This document shows positions 9,301 to 20,309 of a stretch of 27,661 nt of DNA, piece after piece. Origin of the DNA: Selaginella moellendorffii (lineage: Eukaryota; Streptophyta; Lycopodiopsida; Selaginellales; Selaginellaceae); the NCBI RefSeq assembly GCF_000143415.4, contig NW_003314445.1, forward strand, positions 1 to 27,661. Direction: 5' to 3'. The notes beneath the pieces were generated by a model that saw only the letters and a list, made by a program, of their open reading frames with translations, searched no databases and had not been told where the DNA came from. Position 1 is the stretch's first letter. The number at the start of each line of letters is the position of its first letter. The position numbers were made by a program, and so were the translations under genes.

Positions 9301-11276
9301 TAGTCTTGATGAATATAGTGTTGATGATTTGGCTATAGCTTTGTGTTGTTGGCCTTCATGCATTTGCTAATTAGCAACTGTGTTGACGTTCAAACAAACT
9401 GCGTGGCAAGTTGAGTTAGTTGTGTTCTAGACGAGATTATTTAGTAGAGGGTTGAGCTTTAGCTTTTCCTTGAAAAGTGATTTAGTCGTGGACTATGCTA
9501 ACTTTACGAGATGATGTGTTAGTGATTGATATTGACGTGATTGAATCCTTGTTGGGTTTGAATTGAGATATATCAATCATTGATGATTCGTCTTGCACTT
9601 GTTACGAAGTGAGTTACGTCTTTTTCTAGATGGATTCATGGAGGATCGTTTGATGATCATTTGTTAAGCATAGCTTCATTGTGCTTAGCTTTTGGATTGA
9701 TGCAGAAATGCTCTTCATTAGCTTTGGCATTATGAAGTTTGGCTTATGGATGTGTTGAAGAAGACATTGTGGGTTGCACCATGATTTCTTCTTTAGCATT
9801 GAAGTTAGCTTCTATGAGACTCGTGATCATTATTAAGCAAGACTTGGCTATAGGCTTCTTCGAGCTTTGGTTCTTTGAGTTTTATGCTCATTATTCCATT
9901 TGTTAGAAGTTGTTGGGGAAGGCATTTTTGGCTCATTAGCTTCGATGTTGAAGTTAGTATTTGCATCTAACAATCATTGGTGATGATTGACTATCATCTA
10001 GGATAATTGATTATCCATGTCAAAAAGATTTTGCTTGATTATTGTTGATATAGAATGATTTGCCATTCTTCGAGGTGGTGGATTCCTTCTTCGACAATGA
10101 TTATGCATCTCTTCATTGATGGGATAATTGATGATATTTCATGATAATTAATTGTTCTCTTTGATAGCTTGTGGCTTTTCGCAATACCACATGTTCTTTG
10201 TGGTTTGCTCTGGTTTGGTCTCTTGGGTTTGAGACATCAGTAGGATGTTGCTAACACTTGCTTAGGCAACTTGAGTTCCTTGGTGTTATTGGCTGGGATC
10301 TATTCGGATTGGCTAGTGCAATGGTTAATATGAACAAGCAATTGTTTGCTTTGCAACATTCATTTTGTTCTGTTGATTATTGCTCGAGTTAGTTCTCATA
10401 GATTAGGATGTTATTTCCTTCGGGTGATACATTCGCGAGCATTGTGCTTGTTAGTCAATGATACTTTGTGTTCTTTAAGTTGTGTTTTGTGAGTTGTTTG
10501 GCATGCTATCTGCCATTTTTGGTAGTTAAGTTTCCTCATTGAGTTTTCTTGATGATCTACTTGCTATTGAATTTTGTTGGATGGTTAATCCTATGTTTCC
10601 CGAACTGATGATCTTGGTGGTTCCTACACTATAAATACTAGTTTATCGGATGATAACTTATGTGGAATACTTTTGTGTTCTACTCTCAGATATAATCACT
10701 AGTAATTAAGCTTCTCAGATATCATTGTCTCTGACTTTGATATTGTCCATCCATTGATCTTTGAGTTTGGGCCAGTATAGGCAGACTGGCTTCGGCACTT
10801 CGTGTGCATGGTGAAATCTCTAGTCATGGGGTAGCTACTGTCAACTGGTCACATAACCCGCCTCTCTGTCGATGTTCCTTATTCTGTGAAAGGGCGTGAC
10901 CGTGTAAACAACTCTACACTGCCTGTTTACAGTAGTCTATCTAAACCTTACCGACGGGTTTGGTTTCTTTGCTCAGGAGGGTTGGGGCCTCTGGCTTCTC
11001 TGTCTATGTTCCTACGGGCAGGGCATATCACACTTTTGTAGCTGGGTGACACCTAGAGCAGCAAGGGTGGCTGACTCCGTTGGTCATTTCCTTGTCGGTG
11101 ACGGCCGAAAGGTGTCTGAGCTGGTAGCGCATCTGCGTTAGACAAAGAGGTTCCCCCTAACTCATTTAAGTTGGTGCATTTCTCACATAGTGTGAGTACC
11201 GTGAACTTTTTCTGGAGTTGTTTCCTTGGTGGTATTCTAGACTCGAGTATGCATCGACGAGGACGTCGATCTTCCC
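6335..11276 (+). other. E3 non-coding interior
   Basis: About 4.9 kb without a supportable gene. The plus strand is clearly richer in T and G than in A and C over most of 6400-10750, with stop codons in every frame. From about 10770 to 11276 the composition becomes more even, as in the end region of other LTR elements. I found no tRNA, hairpin array or similarity to E1/E2 coding parts by eye. It may be a packaged, non-coding LARD RNA or a very old decayed gag-pol. Confidence 0.7.
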
Positions 11277-11289
11277 AAGGGGGGGAGAG
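11277..11289 (+). other. E3 polypurine tract
   Basis: aagggggggagag directly precedes the 3' LTR at 11290 and would prime plus-strand synthesis. Confidence 0.85.
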
Positions 11290-12435
11290 TGTCGCGCATG
11301 TGACTTCGGGTATCGAAAGTTACCTGTCGACTAATCCTTATGGACACTCTTACCTTACTGCCACGATGGCAGGAGGTCGGTATTGCTGGACCCTTTATTA
11401 GTCCCTCTTGTGCTAGTGGAGTTAACTGGGCATTTCGAGTGTACTTAGACCGGATGAGCATAAGGACGGAATTCCTACGTGTTATTAGCTAAGCATACTT
11501 AGCCCGGTAAGGAGTTCCCGTCTCGTTATGTCTTGCACTGGCTAGTGACAAGAACCCTCGCGTATTGAGATTGGTCCCTCAATATCGCTACATGATAGCT
11601 TACCGTGTCTGCCAAACACCCTCGCTATCATGCCCTTTGTGTTAGTCTCATTTCGGTCCCAAATGCTAATTATGGAAAGTGTCCAGATTTGCTCATTTGG
11701 CATATCTATGGAATGTAGAGGTTGGCCTAAACACAATGGTGTTCGTCCCGTGTCCAAATTCACAATCTAGGGACATTCCATATTTAGTAAGTTTCGAGCT
11801 TGTCCCAGAGACTAACTCCTGATACTAAGGGAGGCTTGGGGTGAAAGCCCAAAGCGTGTGTTCCTCAAGGGGGGGGGGCTATGGGGGGTTCCAAATGTAT
11901 AGTAGGGATAGTGGGTAGGTCGGGCATGGCCGACCAACCTGAGGCATAGTCTAGCTCCCACTTGCGTGCCTATCCTTGTTCTGCGTCCGGCTTGGGTCTA
12001 AGCCCAAGTTCCATTCCATGCTAGCTGGTGGAGTACCCATATCCTCACGTTAGGCCACCGGTATGCCGAAATAGCGCCAGACTCCGTTTGGCTCCGTTTT
12101 GTGTGCTGGTCCTGGCATTGGGATGCTGGTTACTCTAGGACTGTTCCAAGTTGCTCCAGGCTCCTGTCCCTTCGCTCCTTGGGTTGTATGCTCGGGAGTT
12201 ACTCTATGGTCCGGTTCCATCACTCCTTGGCTCCACGCTTGGGAGTTTGGCACCGTTCCTTCGTTCAGTGGCCCAAGGCCCTGAACCTCGGGTTCTTATG
12301 GACACGTGGCATGGACACGTGGCATGTGACACGTGGCATCTGTCACGTGGCACAAAGAGGGTTTAGGTTCTGCTTCGTGGTGTTATCCTATAGTAAATCA
12401 CCATAGGATAAAGGGTCAAAACCACGTGCGCTACA
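11290..12435 (+). repeat. E3 3' LTR
   Basis: 1,146 bp, 15 transitions and one lost G relative to 5175-6321. Hairpin at 12384-12410. Confidence 0.95.
12303..12428 (+). promoter_or_regulatory. G-box/ABRE-like array in E3 3' LTR, intact
   Basis: CACGTG at 12303-12308, 12316-12321, 12330-12335, 12344-12349 and 12423-12428. The first four are CACGTGGC, spaced 13-14 bases. The two sites degraded in the 5' LTR are intact here, so the ancestral LTR most likely had five. Confidence 0.65.
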
Positions 12436-13886
12436 GGCTGCAGGCGAGAAATCCCATAGAGAGCTAAGTCCTCGGTGCGTGCAAACTTCCGTGAAAGAGC
12501 ATCTGGAAGTACATTGGAAGCACCTGGTCGATACTCGATAGTGAAGTCAAAGGCTTGAAGTTCTTCCACCCAACGCATCTGCTTCTTGTTGAGGTGGGGT
12601 TGAGTGAGCAAAAACCGAATGCTCACATGATCAGTGCGAAGCCGAAAATGACGGAAAGCCAAATAATGCTTCCATCAACAAACAGCATGCATAACACCTG
12701 CCATTTCCTGTTCGTATACTGGAGCTCTGGATTCAATCTCCATAAACCGGCGGCTCTCAAAAGCAACAATGCCATGCTGCTGGAGTAAAACTCCTCCCAC
12801 TCCTTGGTCTGATGCATCAGTCTCTACTGTGAATTCCTTTGAAAAATCTGGCAATACCAGAACCGGAGCCTCCACAATTCGTTGCTTGAGGTTCATGAAC
12901 GCCTGCTGGGCCCTAGCATTCCAACAGAATTGTGTCGACCTGAGGAGATCTGTGAGAGGAGCAGCTACTGACACAAAGTGCTTAACAAACTTCCGCAAAT
13001 AGTTGGCAAATCCCAAGAAGGCCCGAAGCTGTTTCATGGTTTGTGGTATCGGCCAGACGGCAACAGCCTCTAACTTGTTTGGATCCGCCATCACCTGTCC
13101 CTTAGCCACCTTAAATCCCAGGTAGTCCACTTCCACAGCACCAAAAGAACACTTTGCGAGCTTGCACACCATTCCTGCTTCCTCCAACGCTTGCAGTACC
13201 TATTCCACGTGATTGAGGTGCAGCTTCCAAGTTCGGCTGAAGATCAAGATGTCATCAAAGAACACCACCACAAAGTTGAACAAGAACCGTCCCAACACCT
13301 TGTTCATGGCGGCTTGAAATGTGGCTGGTGCATTAGTGAGCCCAAAGGGCATCACCTTAAACTGGAAAAGACCCCTGTGTGTCCTGAATGCAGTTTTGTG
13401 ACGATCACGTTCCACCACATTGATTTGATAATACCCCGATCTCAAATCCAGCTTTGTGAAGAAACAGGCTCCCCCAAGCTCATCCATCAATTCCTCCACC
13501 CTCGGAATAGGAAACCTGTTTTTGACTGTGATTCTGTTCAGTGCTCTGTAGTCCACACACAGTTGCCAACCACCATCTTTTTTTAGAACCAGCAAAATGG
13601 GAGCAGCAAATGGACTAGAACTTGGCTCTATCAGTCCCTGCTGAAGAAGCTCATCTGTCATCCTGTCAACCTCTTGACGTTCCTCCCGTGATAATCTCAA
13701 AAATGGACGAGTAACTGGAATGGAGTTGCCCTCTAGAACAATGGAATGTTCCACACCTGTTCTAGATGACACCAACAAAGAAACTTGGTGGCTGAAAACT
13801 GGTAGATGACGGAGGAGAACCTCACGCAAATCTCCTGGAATCGTCAACCTGAGAATATCTTGTCGAAGCTCATGAAACTCCTCCTG
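12436..13886 (-). pseudogene. pol: E2 pol, proximal part: reverse transcriptase and RNase H
   Basis: Follows gag-protease in the same frame after TAG 13887. RT blocks are clear: SSPFAAPILLVLKKDG, FTKLDLRSGYYQI, VMPFGLTNAPATFQ, and the catalytic pair in VVVFFDDILIFS (Asp codons 13254-13256 and 13251-13253). RNase H follows with TDASDQGVGGVL, the Glu in YEQEMAGV and the Asp in LRTDHVS. Two further stops lie in frame: TAG 13200-13202 between HVE and VLQALEEAG (Gln expected) and TGA 12675-12677 before WKHYLAF. The frame ends at GISRLQ where E3 sits and resumes at 5174. This enzyme would copy element RNA to cDNA; the copy is inactivated. Confidence 0.93.
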
Positions 13887-15908
13887 CTAAGCGACTGAAT
13901 TCTTGCTATCAGCCACTCTGCACTGCATCATCTCATCTCTCTCAGCCTTTTGCACCCCTTCTGTTTGGTCTCCAGCTTCAACTGGTACGGCAATTGCGCC
14001 CTTCCCACACATCCGAGCACACTGGGCATAAGACACCGTTGAGCAGTCCTGGGGAACCTCGATACCAGCCCAAGTGACCCTCTTGCCGTTGTTATTGAAG
14101 CTAAGACGTTGCTCCTGGAAGTTCACCATGATATCCCCAAGCTGCTGGAGAGTCTCCACCCCGATGACTACATCCACTGCACCCATATCCAGCACATGGA
14201 ACCAACCCTTCACTGTGTACTCCCCAACCACAAATGCACAATCCACCACTTGAGATGATTCCACCATCCCTCCATCCGCAATCTCAACATTCAAGAGACT
14301 ATTGGTGTGCAACGGAAGGAGCTTTAGCTGTGATAAACTCTGCCAATTCACAAATGTGTGTGAGGCGCCAGAGTCCACCAGGCCGAAAGCCACCCTGCCA
14401 TTAATTGTTCCCCGCACCCGGAAACACTGCAGACCAGTCTTTCCAAAATATGCTGAGCAGGAGATAAATGCCTTGCCACCTGAGCTGTCAGGGTCCTCCA
14501 AGCCCGGGCTATTGTTCCCTGACTCCCAAACAAAGATCTCCTCACTCTCATCAACCGTGTCCATGTCGACTGGAACAAATTCCCCAGAAGCAGCCTCACG
14601 AAAATGTAGCATCGCCACCTTTGCCTTGGGAACAGTAGCACCCTTCCGAGATGGGCAAACCAAATGGTGGCCTCGAGTCCATTTCTGCCCACAATCAAAG
14701 CATTTGCCTAGCTTCAAATCCTCTGAGCGTTTGGCCCGTTCTTGAGTGGATAGATCTCGCCAAGGCTTGCGTTCCTTATCACTGTTCACTGTCGGCAACA
14801 CTGTCGGCGTAGGGGTCGGTGATGCAGCTGGGAAATCCTGACGATGAAGCCTGCTTATATCAGGACGACGCAATCGAGACTCCCATTCACGAAACCGCTG
14901 GTCTGCATTCAATGCTGCCACCATTGCCTGATGCACAGAAACTGGTTTGGTTTGAGCAACATCACCTGCCATTGATGAGGGCAGCACTGCTACGTAACGC
15001 TGGGCCAAAATCTCGTCTGAAACTCCCACTACCTCATATCTAGCCCGTAACCATCCTGTATTGAATGCCTGGAGAGTTTGATGTTGCCAGTCATAGTGAA
15101 GGTCGCACAACTTGTTGAAGAGCAGCTCCAAAACATGGGTCAGGATGAAAGTGTCTGTGATCAAGACTTTGAACTGTTCCCAGTCCAGGAATATGCGAGC
15201 TCGTTCCAAGTTATGAAACCACTCAGATGCCAGATCCTTCAAGAAGATTGATGCAAAGGGAACCTTATCCACTCCCTTGGTATCTCGCCACACAATACAC
15301 CGCTCCAGCTTGCAGAGCCAATCTTGAAGTCTTAGTCGATCATTTGAGCCATCGTACTCTGGTATATTGAGCTTCTCCCGATCCTGCCACCGTGACCCCA
15401 TCCCTGGACCCCTCCCGAGTATCCCCTTGGTCCCTCCTTCTGGAACTGGTGACTTCATCTTCTCCAGCAAGTCATCATACCAAGGTCGATCACCTGTTGG
15501 GGGTAATTCAGGACTCGAATCTTGGAACCAATCTTCATCAGAAAAACGGTGCACGATGTCTTTCAGATCAGGGTCTCCTCGATCCTTGACCCTAGACCTC
15601 ATCTGTTCTTGCTTCTCTGTCAAAACCCGTTGCTGCTCCCCCAGCTCCTCTATCTTGCCACCCATAGTGGCCTGATTGTGCTCGATGATGGCCAAGGTAC
15701 GCTGCAATTGTTGGAACCTCTCCAAGTCCTGCTGATGATTCGTCACATAGCGCTGCATGAAAGACTGCAACACCTCCCTCAACTCACCAACCGGCTCAGG
15801 CACTACCTGTGGAGAATTCACTGGATCGACCACCTCTACATTGCTGGATTCTCCATCTGCTGAAGGGGAAGATTTCACCTCTTTTTTTCCTTTGTTCCAT
15901 GGTGGCAT
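13887..15908 (-). pseudogene. gag: E2 gag and protease
   Basis: ATG 15906-15908 (MPPWNKGKKEVK...) is chosen because the open frame upstream extends into the LTR and across the primer site. Residues about 40-100 are Gln/Glu/Leu-rich and look like a coiled coil. A retrotransposon Gag region follows (EYDGSNDRLRLQDWLCKLE, ASEWFHNLERA). A zinc knuckle starts at residue 403 (CFDCGQKWTRGHHLVC, the KW..GH variant frequent in plant Ty3 elements). An aspartic protease has its active site at residue 512 (VDSGASHTFVN). The frame ends in TAG 13887-13889 followed by CAG GAG and continues directly into pol. The 674-residue product is otherwise intact. The stop could be a CAG-to-TAG mutation or, less likely, a genuine gag-pol readthrough signal. 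Confidence 0.9.
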
Positions 15909-16119
15909 TGCTTCTTTTCGGTGCCTCCCTCTCGCCCAAGCCCAGATCGCCCACGGCAGCCTAGGGTAAATGATCGCCGCCGTGAACACCTCCCGTCGGA
16001 TGCCTTGCTGAGACAGCTGTACCCTAGATCGGGCGAATGCAGTGGAGCTAAGGACGTGGACCAATCCTCTCTCCCACGATGCGATATCCCGAATGATCTT
16101 TGCCAAGGTCCTGATCAAT

Positions 16120-16131
16120 GCTCCGATACCA
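16120..16131 (-). other. E2 primer-binding site, tRNA-Met type
   Basis: On the minus strand TGGTATCGGAGC follows the LTR by two bases. It differs at one position from the common plant initiator-tRNA-Met site. Confidence 0.85.
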
Positions 16132-16133
16132 AA

Positions 16134-16351
16134 TGTTAGGATGTGAATCCAATCAAAAAGGTTGTAATCCATTAATGAGTGATTCACATGAGAAACAAGA
16201 GAAGAGAAAAGGCTCAAAGCCTGGAAGAAGAAGAAGAGAACAACAAAAACCTAGCCTCCCCCTTTGCGCCAGTCGGACCATATATGTCTCGTACGGATCC
16301 CCCCATCGTCCCGCATCCGTACTAGTTATGAGCCAAGAATAGCTCATAACA
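16134..16351 (-). repeat. E2 5' LTR
   Basis: 218 bp, five transitions relative to 3484-3701. Carries the same two inverted repeats (16291-16322 and 16325-16350). Confidence 0.95.
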
Positions 16352-16356
16352 CTTTT
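16352..16356. repeat. E2 target-site duplication, right copy
   Basis: ctttt, identical to 3479-3483. Confidence 0.95.
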
Positions 16357-16813
16357 GCTTCGTGCGGAGCCAAATATGTCGGAGCGGATCAAGCTAGGAA
16401 TGTTGTGGCTAGCACTTCGTCAAGATCTTGTCGGCCTTGTGCATGCATTTACCCCTGCCACTCTTGACGATGCTCTTCGCGTGGCACAACGTTATGAGAC
16501 ATTGCCTCTTCCACTTCTCGTTACACATCCTTCAACTCTACTTCCTATGAGTGATGGTCCTATTCCCATGGAGGTTGATGCTGCTGCTACTCGAGTCCAA
16601 GGACAAGGGCGAGGAAGTGGTCGTGGCCGTGATGTTCGTTGCTGGGCGTGTGATGAAGTTGGTCATACTTATCGGCATTGTCGGCACTTTCCGGATTGGC
16701 CACCTCCATTTCCTGGGTGGAGACCTTGGCATCAGCAACGTCTTGTTGGTGCTGTTGCGGTGGAAGGTTTGGATACCGAGGTGCATCCAGGAAATGAGGA
16801 GTCACGTGAGTAA
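16357..16813 (+). pseudogene. gag: E1 gag, 3' part with zinc knuckle
   Basis: Continues the Gag frame from 3483. It contains ERIKLGMLWLALRQDLVG and ALRVAQRYE of the capsid C-terminus, a Gly/Arg-rich basic stretch (GQGRGSGRGRD) and a classical CCHC zinc knuckle CWACDEVGHTYRHC at 16640-16681, which binds element RNA. This half is free of stops and ends in TAA 16811-16813, whose last A is the first base of the pol ATG. Confidence 0.88.
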
Positions 16814-19800
16814 TGGAGGGACCTTGCGCGAATAAGTTAGTGACCCCTCCATCTTTCTTTCGGGAGTATCATCAAGGGGTTCACTTGGCACTGGTTCATC
16901 CAGTGTTTACTTTCCAAGCTCGTTTTTATTACAAGAGGTCTCCTATTCTTCTCTCCGTGTTGGTTGATACAGGTTCGAGTTTATCTTCTATTGCTCGACC
17001 TGTTGCCACACGTTGTTGTCTACACTTGTGTCGTGCGGCGGATCCAGTTTTCATTCTTTATGGCAACAGCCGTACACATGCATGTGCACGAGATGAGGCG
17101 GACCTAATTGTGCGTGTGGGCGATCTCAAGCTTGAGTTGCAGTCGTTGCGGGTGATGCCAAGTCAAGCTTTTGACCTCATTCTTGGTATGGATTGGTTGC
17201 AGCACAATCATGCCAAGTGTGACTTTGAGGCTTCTCCCCCTTGTCTCATACTTCCTTATATTTCATCCATTCCTCTCACTTCTGTACCTCTTCGTCCCTC
17301 TACTTCTACCTCTGCTTCCATTAATTTTGTTCCCCTACTATTTCCTCTTGTGTTTCCATCTTGTTCTGCTCTTCCCTTTTCCGATCCCTCCAATGATCTT
17401 TGTGTTGCAGTTGTTGACCAGCTCATGAAGGAGTATTCTGATCTCTTTGAATTTGACCTATCATCTGGGGCCAAGATTGCCACACGTCATCCCATTCCAA
17501 CCGGGGATGCTCGTCCAATCAAGGTTCCTGTTCGTTGTCGGTCACCCAAGGAGATCAAGATTTTACGTGCAAACGTCAAGGAGATGTTGGAGAAGGGTGT
17601 TATTCGGAAGTCGTGGAGTCTTTGGGCATGTGAACCTCATCTTGTGACGAAGCCTGATAGGAGTATTTGTTTCTGCATCGATTATTGTCTGTTAAATAAA
17701 GTGACGATCCCGGATGTGTACCCTCTTCCTCACACTGTTGATCTCTTGGATTGTCTGGGGCGAAGTCGTTGGTTCACCAAGCTAGATCTTGCTTCTGGGT
17801 ACTGGCAAGTACCGATGGCCGATGAAGATATTCCTAAGACTTCTTTTCGTACACCATTTGGTTTGTACGAGTTCTTGGTGATGCCATTTGGTTTGAACAA
17901 TGCTCCAGCAACTTTTTAGCGGATGATGGACAAAGTTCTTTGTGATATGCCAGAGGTGACTACTGACTTCATTGATGATGTCTTGATTCACTCAGAGGGG
18001 ATGTGGGTAGAGCATGTTCATGATGTGTGTAAAGTGTTGGATCGGCTACGGGATGTTGGTTTAAAGCTGAAGCGGTCGAAGTGCATATTTGGGTCCAAGG
18101 ACACAACTTATCTTGGGTACCGTATTTCTCGTGAGGGTTTGCAAGTTGATCCTGAAAAACTCGTAGCCGTTCTAAAGTTCCCTACTCCGAAGTGTGTGAA
18201 TGATGTGCAGCGCTTCCTGGGCAAGGTGCAGTATCTCGGTCGTTTTGTGAATCATCTTTCTGATTGCACTGCACCATTGCGAACGTTGCTGAAGTCATCA
18301 ATGTCATCTTTCATCTGGTCTTCAGATTGTGAGCGGGCGTTTGTGGATCTCAAAGTGCTGTTGACGACTCCTCCGGTTTTGGCATATCCTGACTACACTC
18401 GACCTTTTATTTTGCGTGTTGATGTTTCTGATATTGGTCTTGGAGGTGTGTTAATGCAAGAGAGCCTGAGTGTGCCTAGTCAGCATCATCCCATTGCATA
18501 TATAAGCCGTACGTTACAACCAGCAGAGGTGAACTACTCCACGACAAAGAAGGAGTGTTTAGCGGCAGTTTGGGGTTTCGAGAAACTTCATGCATATTTA
18601 CATGGTTCTCGGACATTACTTGAAGGTGACCATGCTGCCGTTATTTCATTATTGAAGCGGAAGAACCTGGTTGGTCATACTGCTCGGTGAGCTTTAAAGC
18701 TTCAGATATATGATTTTGATGTTGTTCATCGCTCAGGGAGTTCTATGGCTGATGCTGATGCCCTTTCTTGAGCTCCTCTTCCTTCTCCACTTTCTTCTCA
18801 TGTTTCTAATGAGCCTATTGTTCTAGCATTTATGGATTTTCTAGACGAGGATTCCATGCCGTCAGCGGTTGCTGTATTTGATGTTCAGTATCCACAAGGC
18901 ACAGAGCAAGATCTACCTTCTCTTGATAAGGTTTGCGAGGCTCAAAAGATTGAGCCGTGGATTCGAAGGCTTCGAGATGCGTTTGAGGATCCTACATCAC
19001 TTGCTGATAACTTGCCTTTCCGGCATTTACATTCTCAATATTGCCTTGAAGATGGCCTTCTTTATTTTGTGGGGACGGATCCTGATGATCATTTACGACT
19101 GGTGGTGCCTTCTATCTTTATTCCATGGTTTCTCCATGCCTACCATGATTCTCCTATTCTAGGTGGGCATATGAGACATCGTCGTATGACCGAGAAGTTG
19201 CACAGGTCTTTTTATTGGCCAGAGATGCGACGTGATGTTATCTGGTATGTGCGTAGCTGCGTTTTGTGCCAAGCTCGTAATACTCCCTCTTGTGCTGCGG
19301 AAGGACGGTTGGAGTCAATTGCAGTTTCCCGTCCGTTTGAGTTGGTGGCATTTGATCTTATGGGACCTTTTCCACAGTCGACTGCTGGCAATGTGTATGT
19401 TATTATTGCTTCTGACTACTTGACTCGTTGGGTGGAAGTTGGTGCTCTTGCTAGCACCTCTGCAACTGCTGTTGGATACTTCCTCCTCAATCGCGTGGTG
19501 TTCCAACATTCTTGTCCAGAGCGGATTCTTTCGGATAATGGTCCTGCATTTATGGCTGAGGTATTTTATGTTTTGACATCTCAGTTGGGGATACGCCACA
19601 CTTTTACGAGTGCTTATCATCCACAATTAGACGGTCTAGTGGAACGGCTCGTTCGGACATTCAAAGGGATGATTGCGAAGTATGTGAACTTTCAGCATTT
19701 GAATTGGGATGGTTATTTGCCATCTCTTCGGTATGCCTATGTCACAGGAGTGCAAAGTTTTATTGGTGCTTCACCATATAAACTTCTATATGGTCATGAT

Positions 19801-20277
19801 CCAATATTACCAACGGAGCTGGGTTTACCTTCGCGATTGCCACGAGCCCCTGATACTAGGTCATGGGATCAATATTTGACGAGCATTCTTCCACTTGTCC
19901 GAGCAGAATCTGCCGAACACTTAGGCCGCATACAAGTGGGACAACAACGGTGCTACAACTCCCATCATTGTCCACTTGCAGAGTACAAAGTGGATGATTT
20001 GGTGTTAGTCCGTTTTCCCCATCTTACGGTATGTGGTTTATCTAAGGGGCTCCTTGCGCAGTGGAAAGGACCATATCGGGTGTTGCGGCAAGTTGGACCG
20101 CAAGTTTATGAGGTTCGGCATGACGTCCAGCAGGCCGATCCTCCGGAGATTGTGCATGTGTAGCGGTTGAAACGCTTCATACAAAGGGATCAGGAGCAGT
20201 TAATGCCATCTACAGATCCGCCGATGCCTCCTCCTGACGTTCCTCCAGATCCCGGCCCATCTACAAGAGAACCCTGA
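16813..20277 (+). pseudogene. pol: E1 pol: protease, RT, RNase H, integrase
   Basis: Single frame, about 1,154 codons, no frameshift. Protease active site VDTGSSLSS near residue 52. RT motifs FTKLDLASGYWQV (Asp codon 17785) and FIDDVLIHSE (17974-17979). RNase H VDVSDIGLGGVL and EGDHAAV, where TDAS and TDH are usual. H2C2 zinc region (HAYHDSPILGGHMRH...CVLCQ). Integrase Asp 19354, Asp 19534, Glu 19642. GPY/F-type motif QWKGPYRVL. Premature stops: TAG 17917 (after NNAPATF, Gln expected), TGA 18688 (before ALKLQ, Trp expected), TGA 18769 (after DALS, Arg expected), TAG 20161 (before RLKRF). Natural end TGA 20275-20277. Pol starts in a different frame from gag, at an ATG overlapping the gag stop. 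Confidence 0.9.
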
Positions 20278-20294
20278 TAGCCTTCCATTATTTC

Positions 20295-20309
20295 GAGAGG
20301 AGGGGATGA
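20295..20309 (+). other. E1 polypurine tract
   Basis: gagaggaggggatga lies immediately before the 3' LTR at 20310. Confidence 0.8.

Larger units (their letters stand above)
5175..12435 (+). mobile_element. E3: non-autonomous LARD-like LTR retrotransposon inside E2 pol
   Basis: 7,261 bp with LTRs of 1,147 and 1,146 bp (TGTCGCGC...GCTACA), perfect ggctg duplication, primer site and polypurine tract in plus orientation. The LTRs differ by 15 substitutions, all transitions, plus one G in a G-run: the youngest insertion. The 5-kb interior has no frame longer than about 81 codons and no recognisable Gag, protease, RT or integrase motif on either strand. Large elements with intact priming signals but a non-coding interior are called LARDs and are moved by proteins of autonomous relatives. 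The last bases before the 3' LTR resemble the tail of a Ty3 element (a run encoding GRRSSQGGE or DEDVDLPKGG), suggesting descent from a coding element. Confidence 0.93.
3484..16351 (-). mobile_element. E2: chromodomain Ty3 retrotransposon inside E1 gag, interrupted by E3
   Basis: 218-bp LTRs at both ends, perfect 5-bp target duplication ctttt, tRNA-Met-type primer site next to the right LTR and a G-rich polypurine tract next to the left one, so it reads right to left. Without E3 and one ggctg copy it is about 5.6 kb. One continuous frame from ATG 15908 to TAA 3702 (about 1,646 codons) carries gag, protease, RT, RNase H, integrase and a chromodomain, broken only by four stop codons and by E3, with no frameshift. 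LTRs differ at 5 of 218 positions, all transitions, so it is younger than E1. The chromodomain places it among chromoviruses, which use that module to choose chromatin targets. Confidence 0.96.

Noticed and set aside
11171-11401. 76-codon plus-strand frame across the E3 polypurine tract and 3' LTR
   Set aside because: It spans an LTR boundary and looks like a by-product; only its middle hints at an ancestral pol tail.
15909-16217. N-terminal extension of E2 gag into the LTR
   Set aside because: The open frame crosses the primer-binding site and LTR; the real start is more likely ATG 15908.
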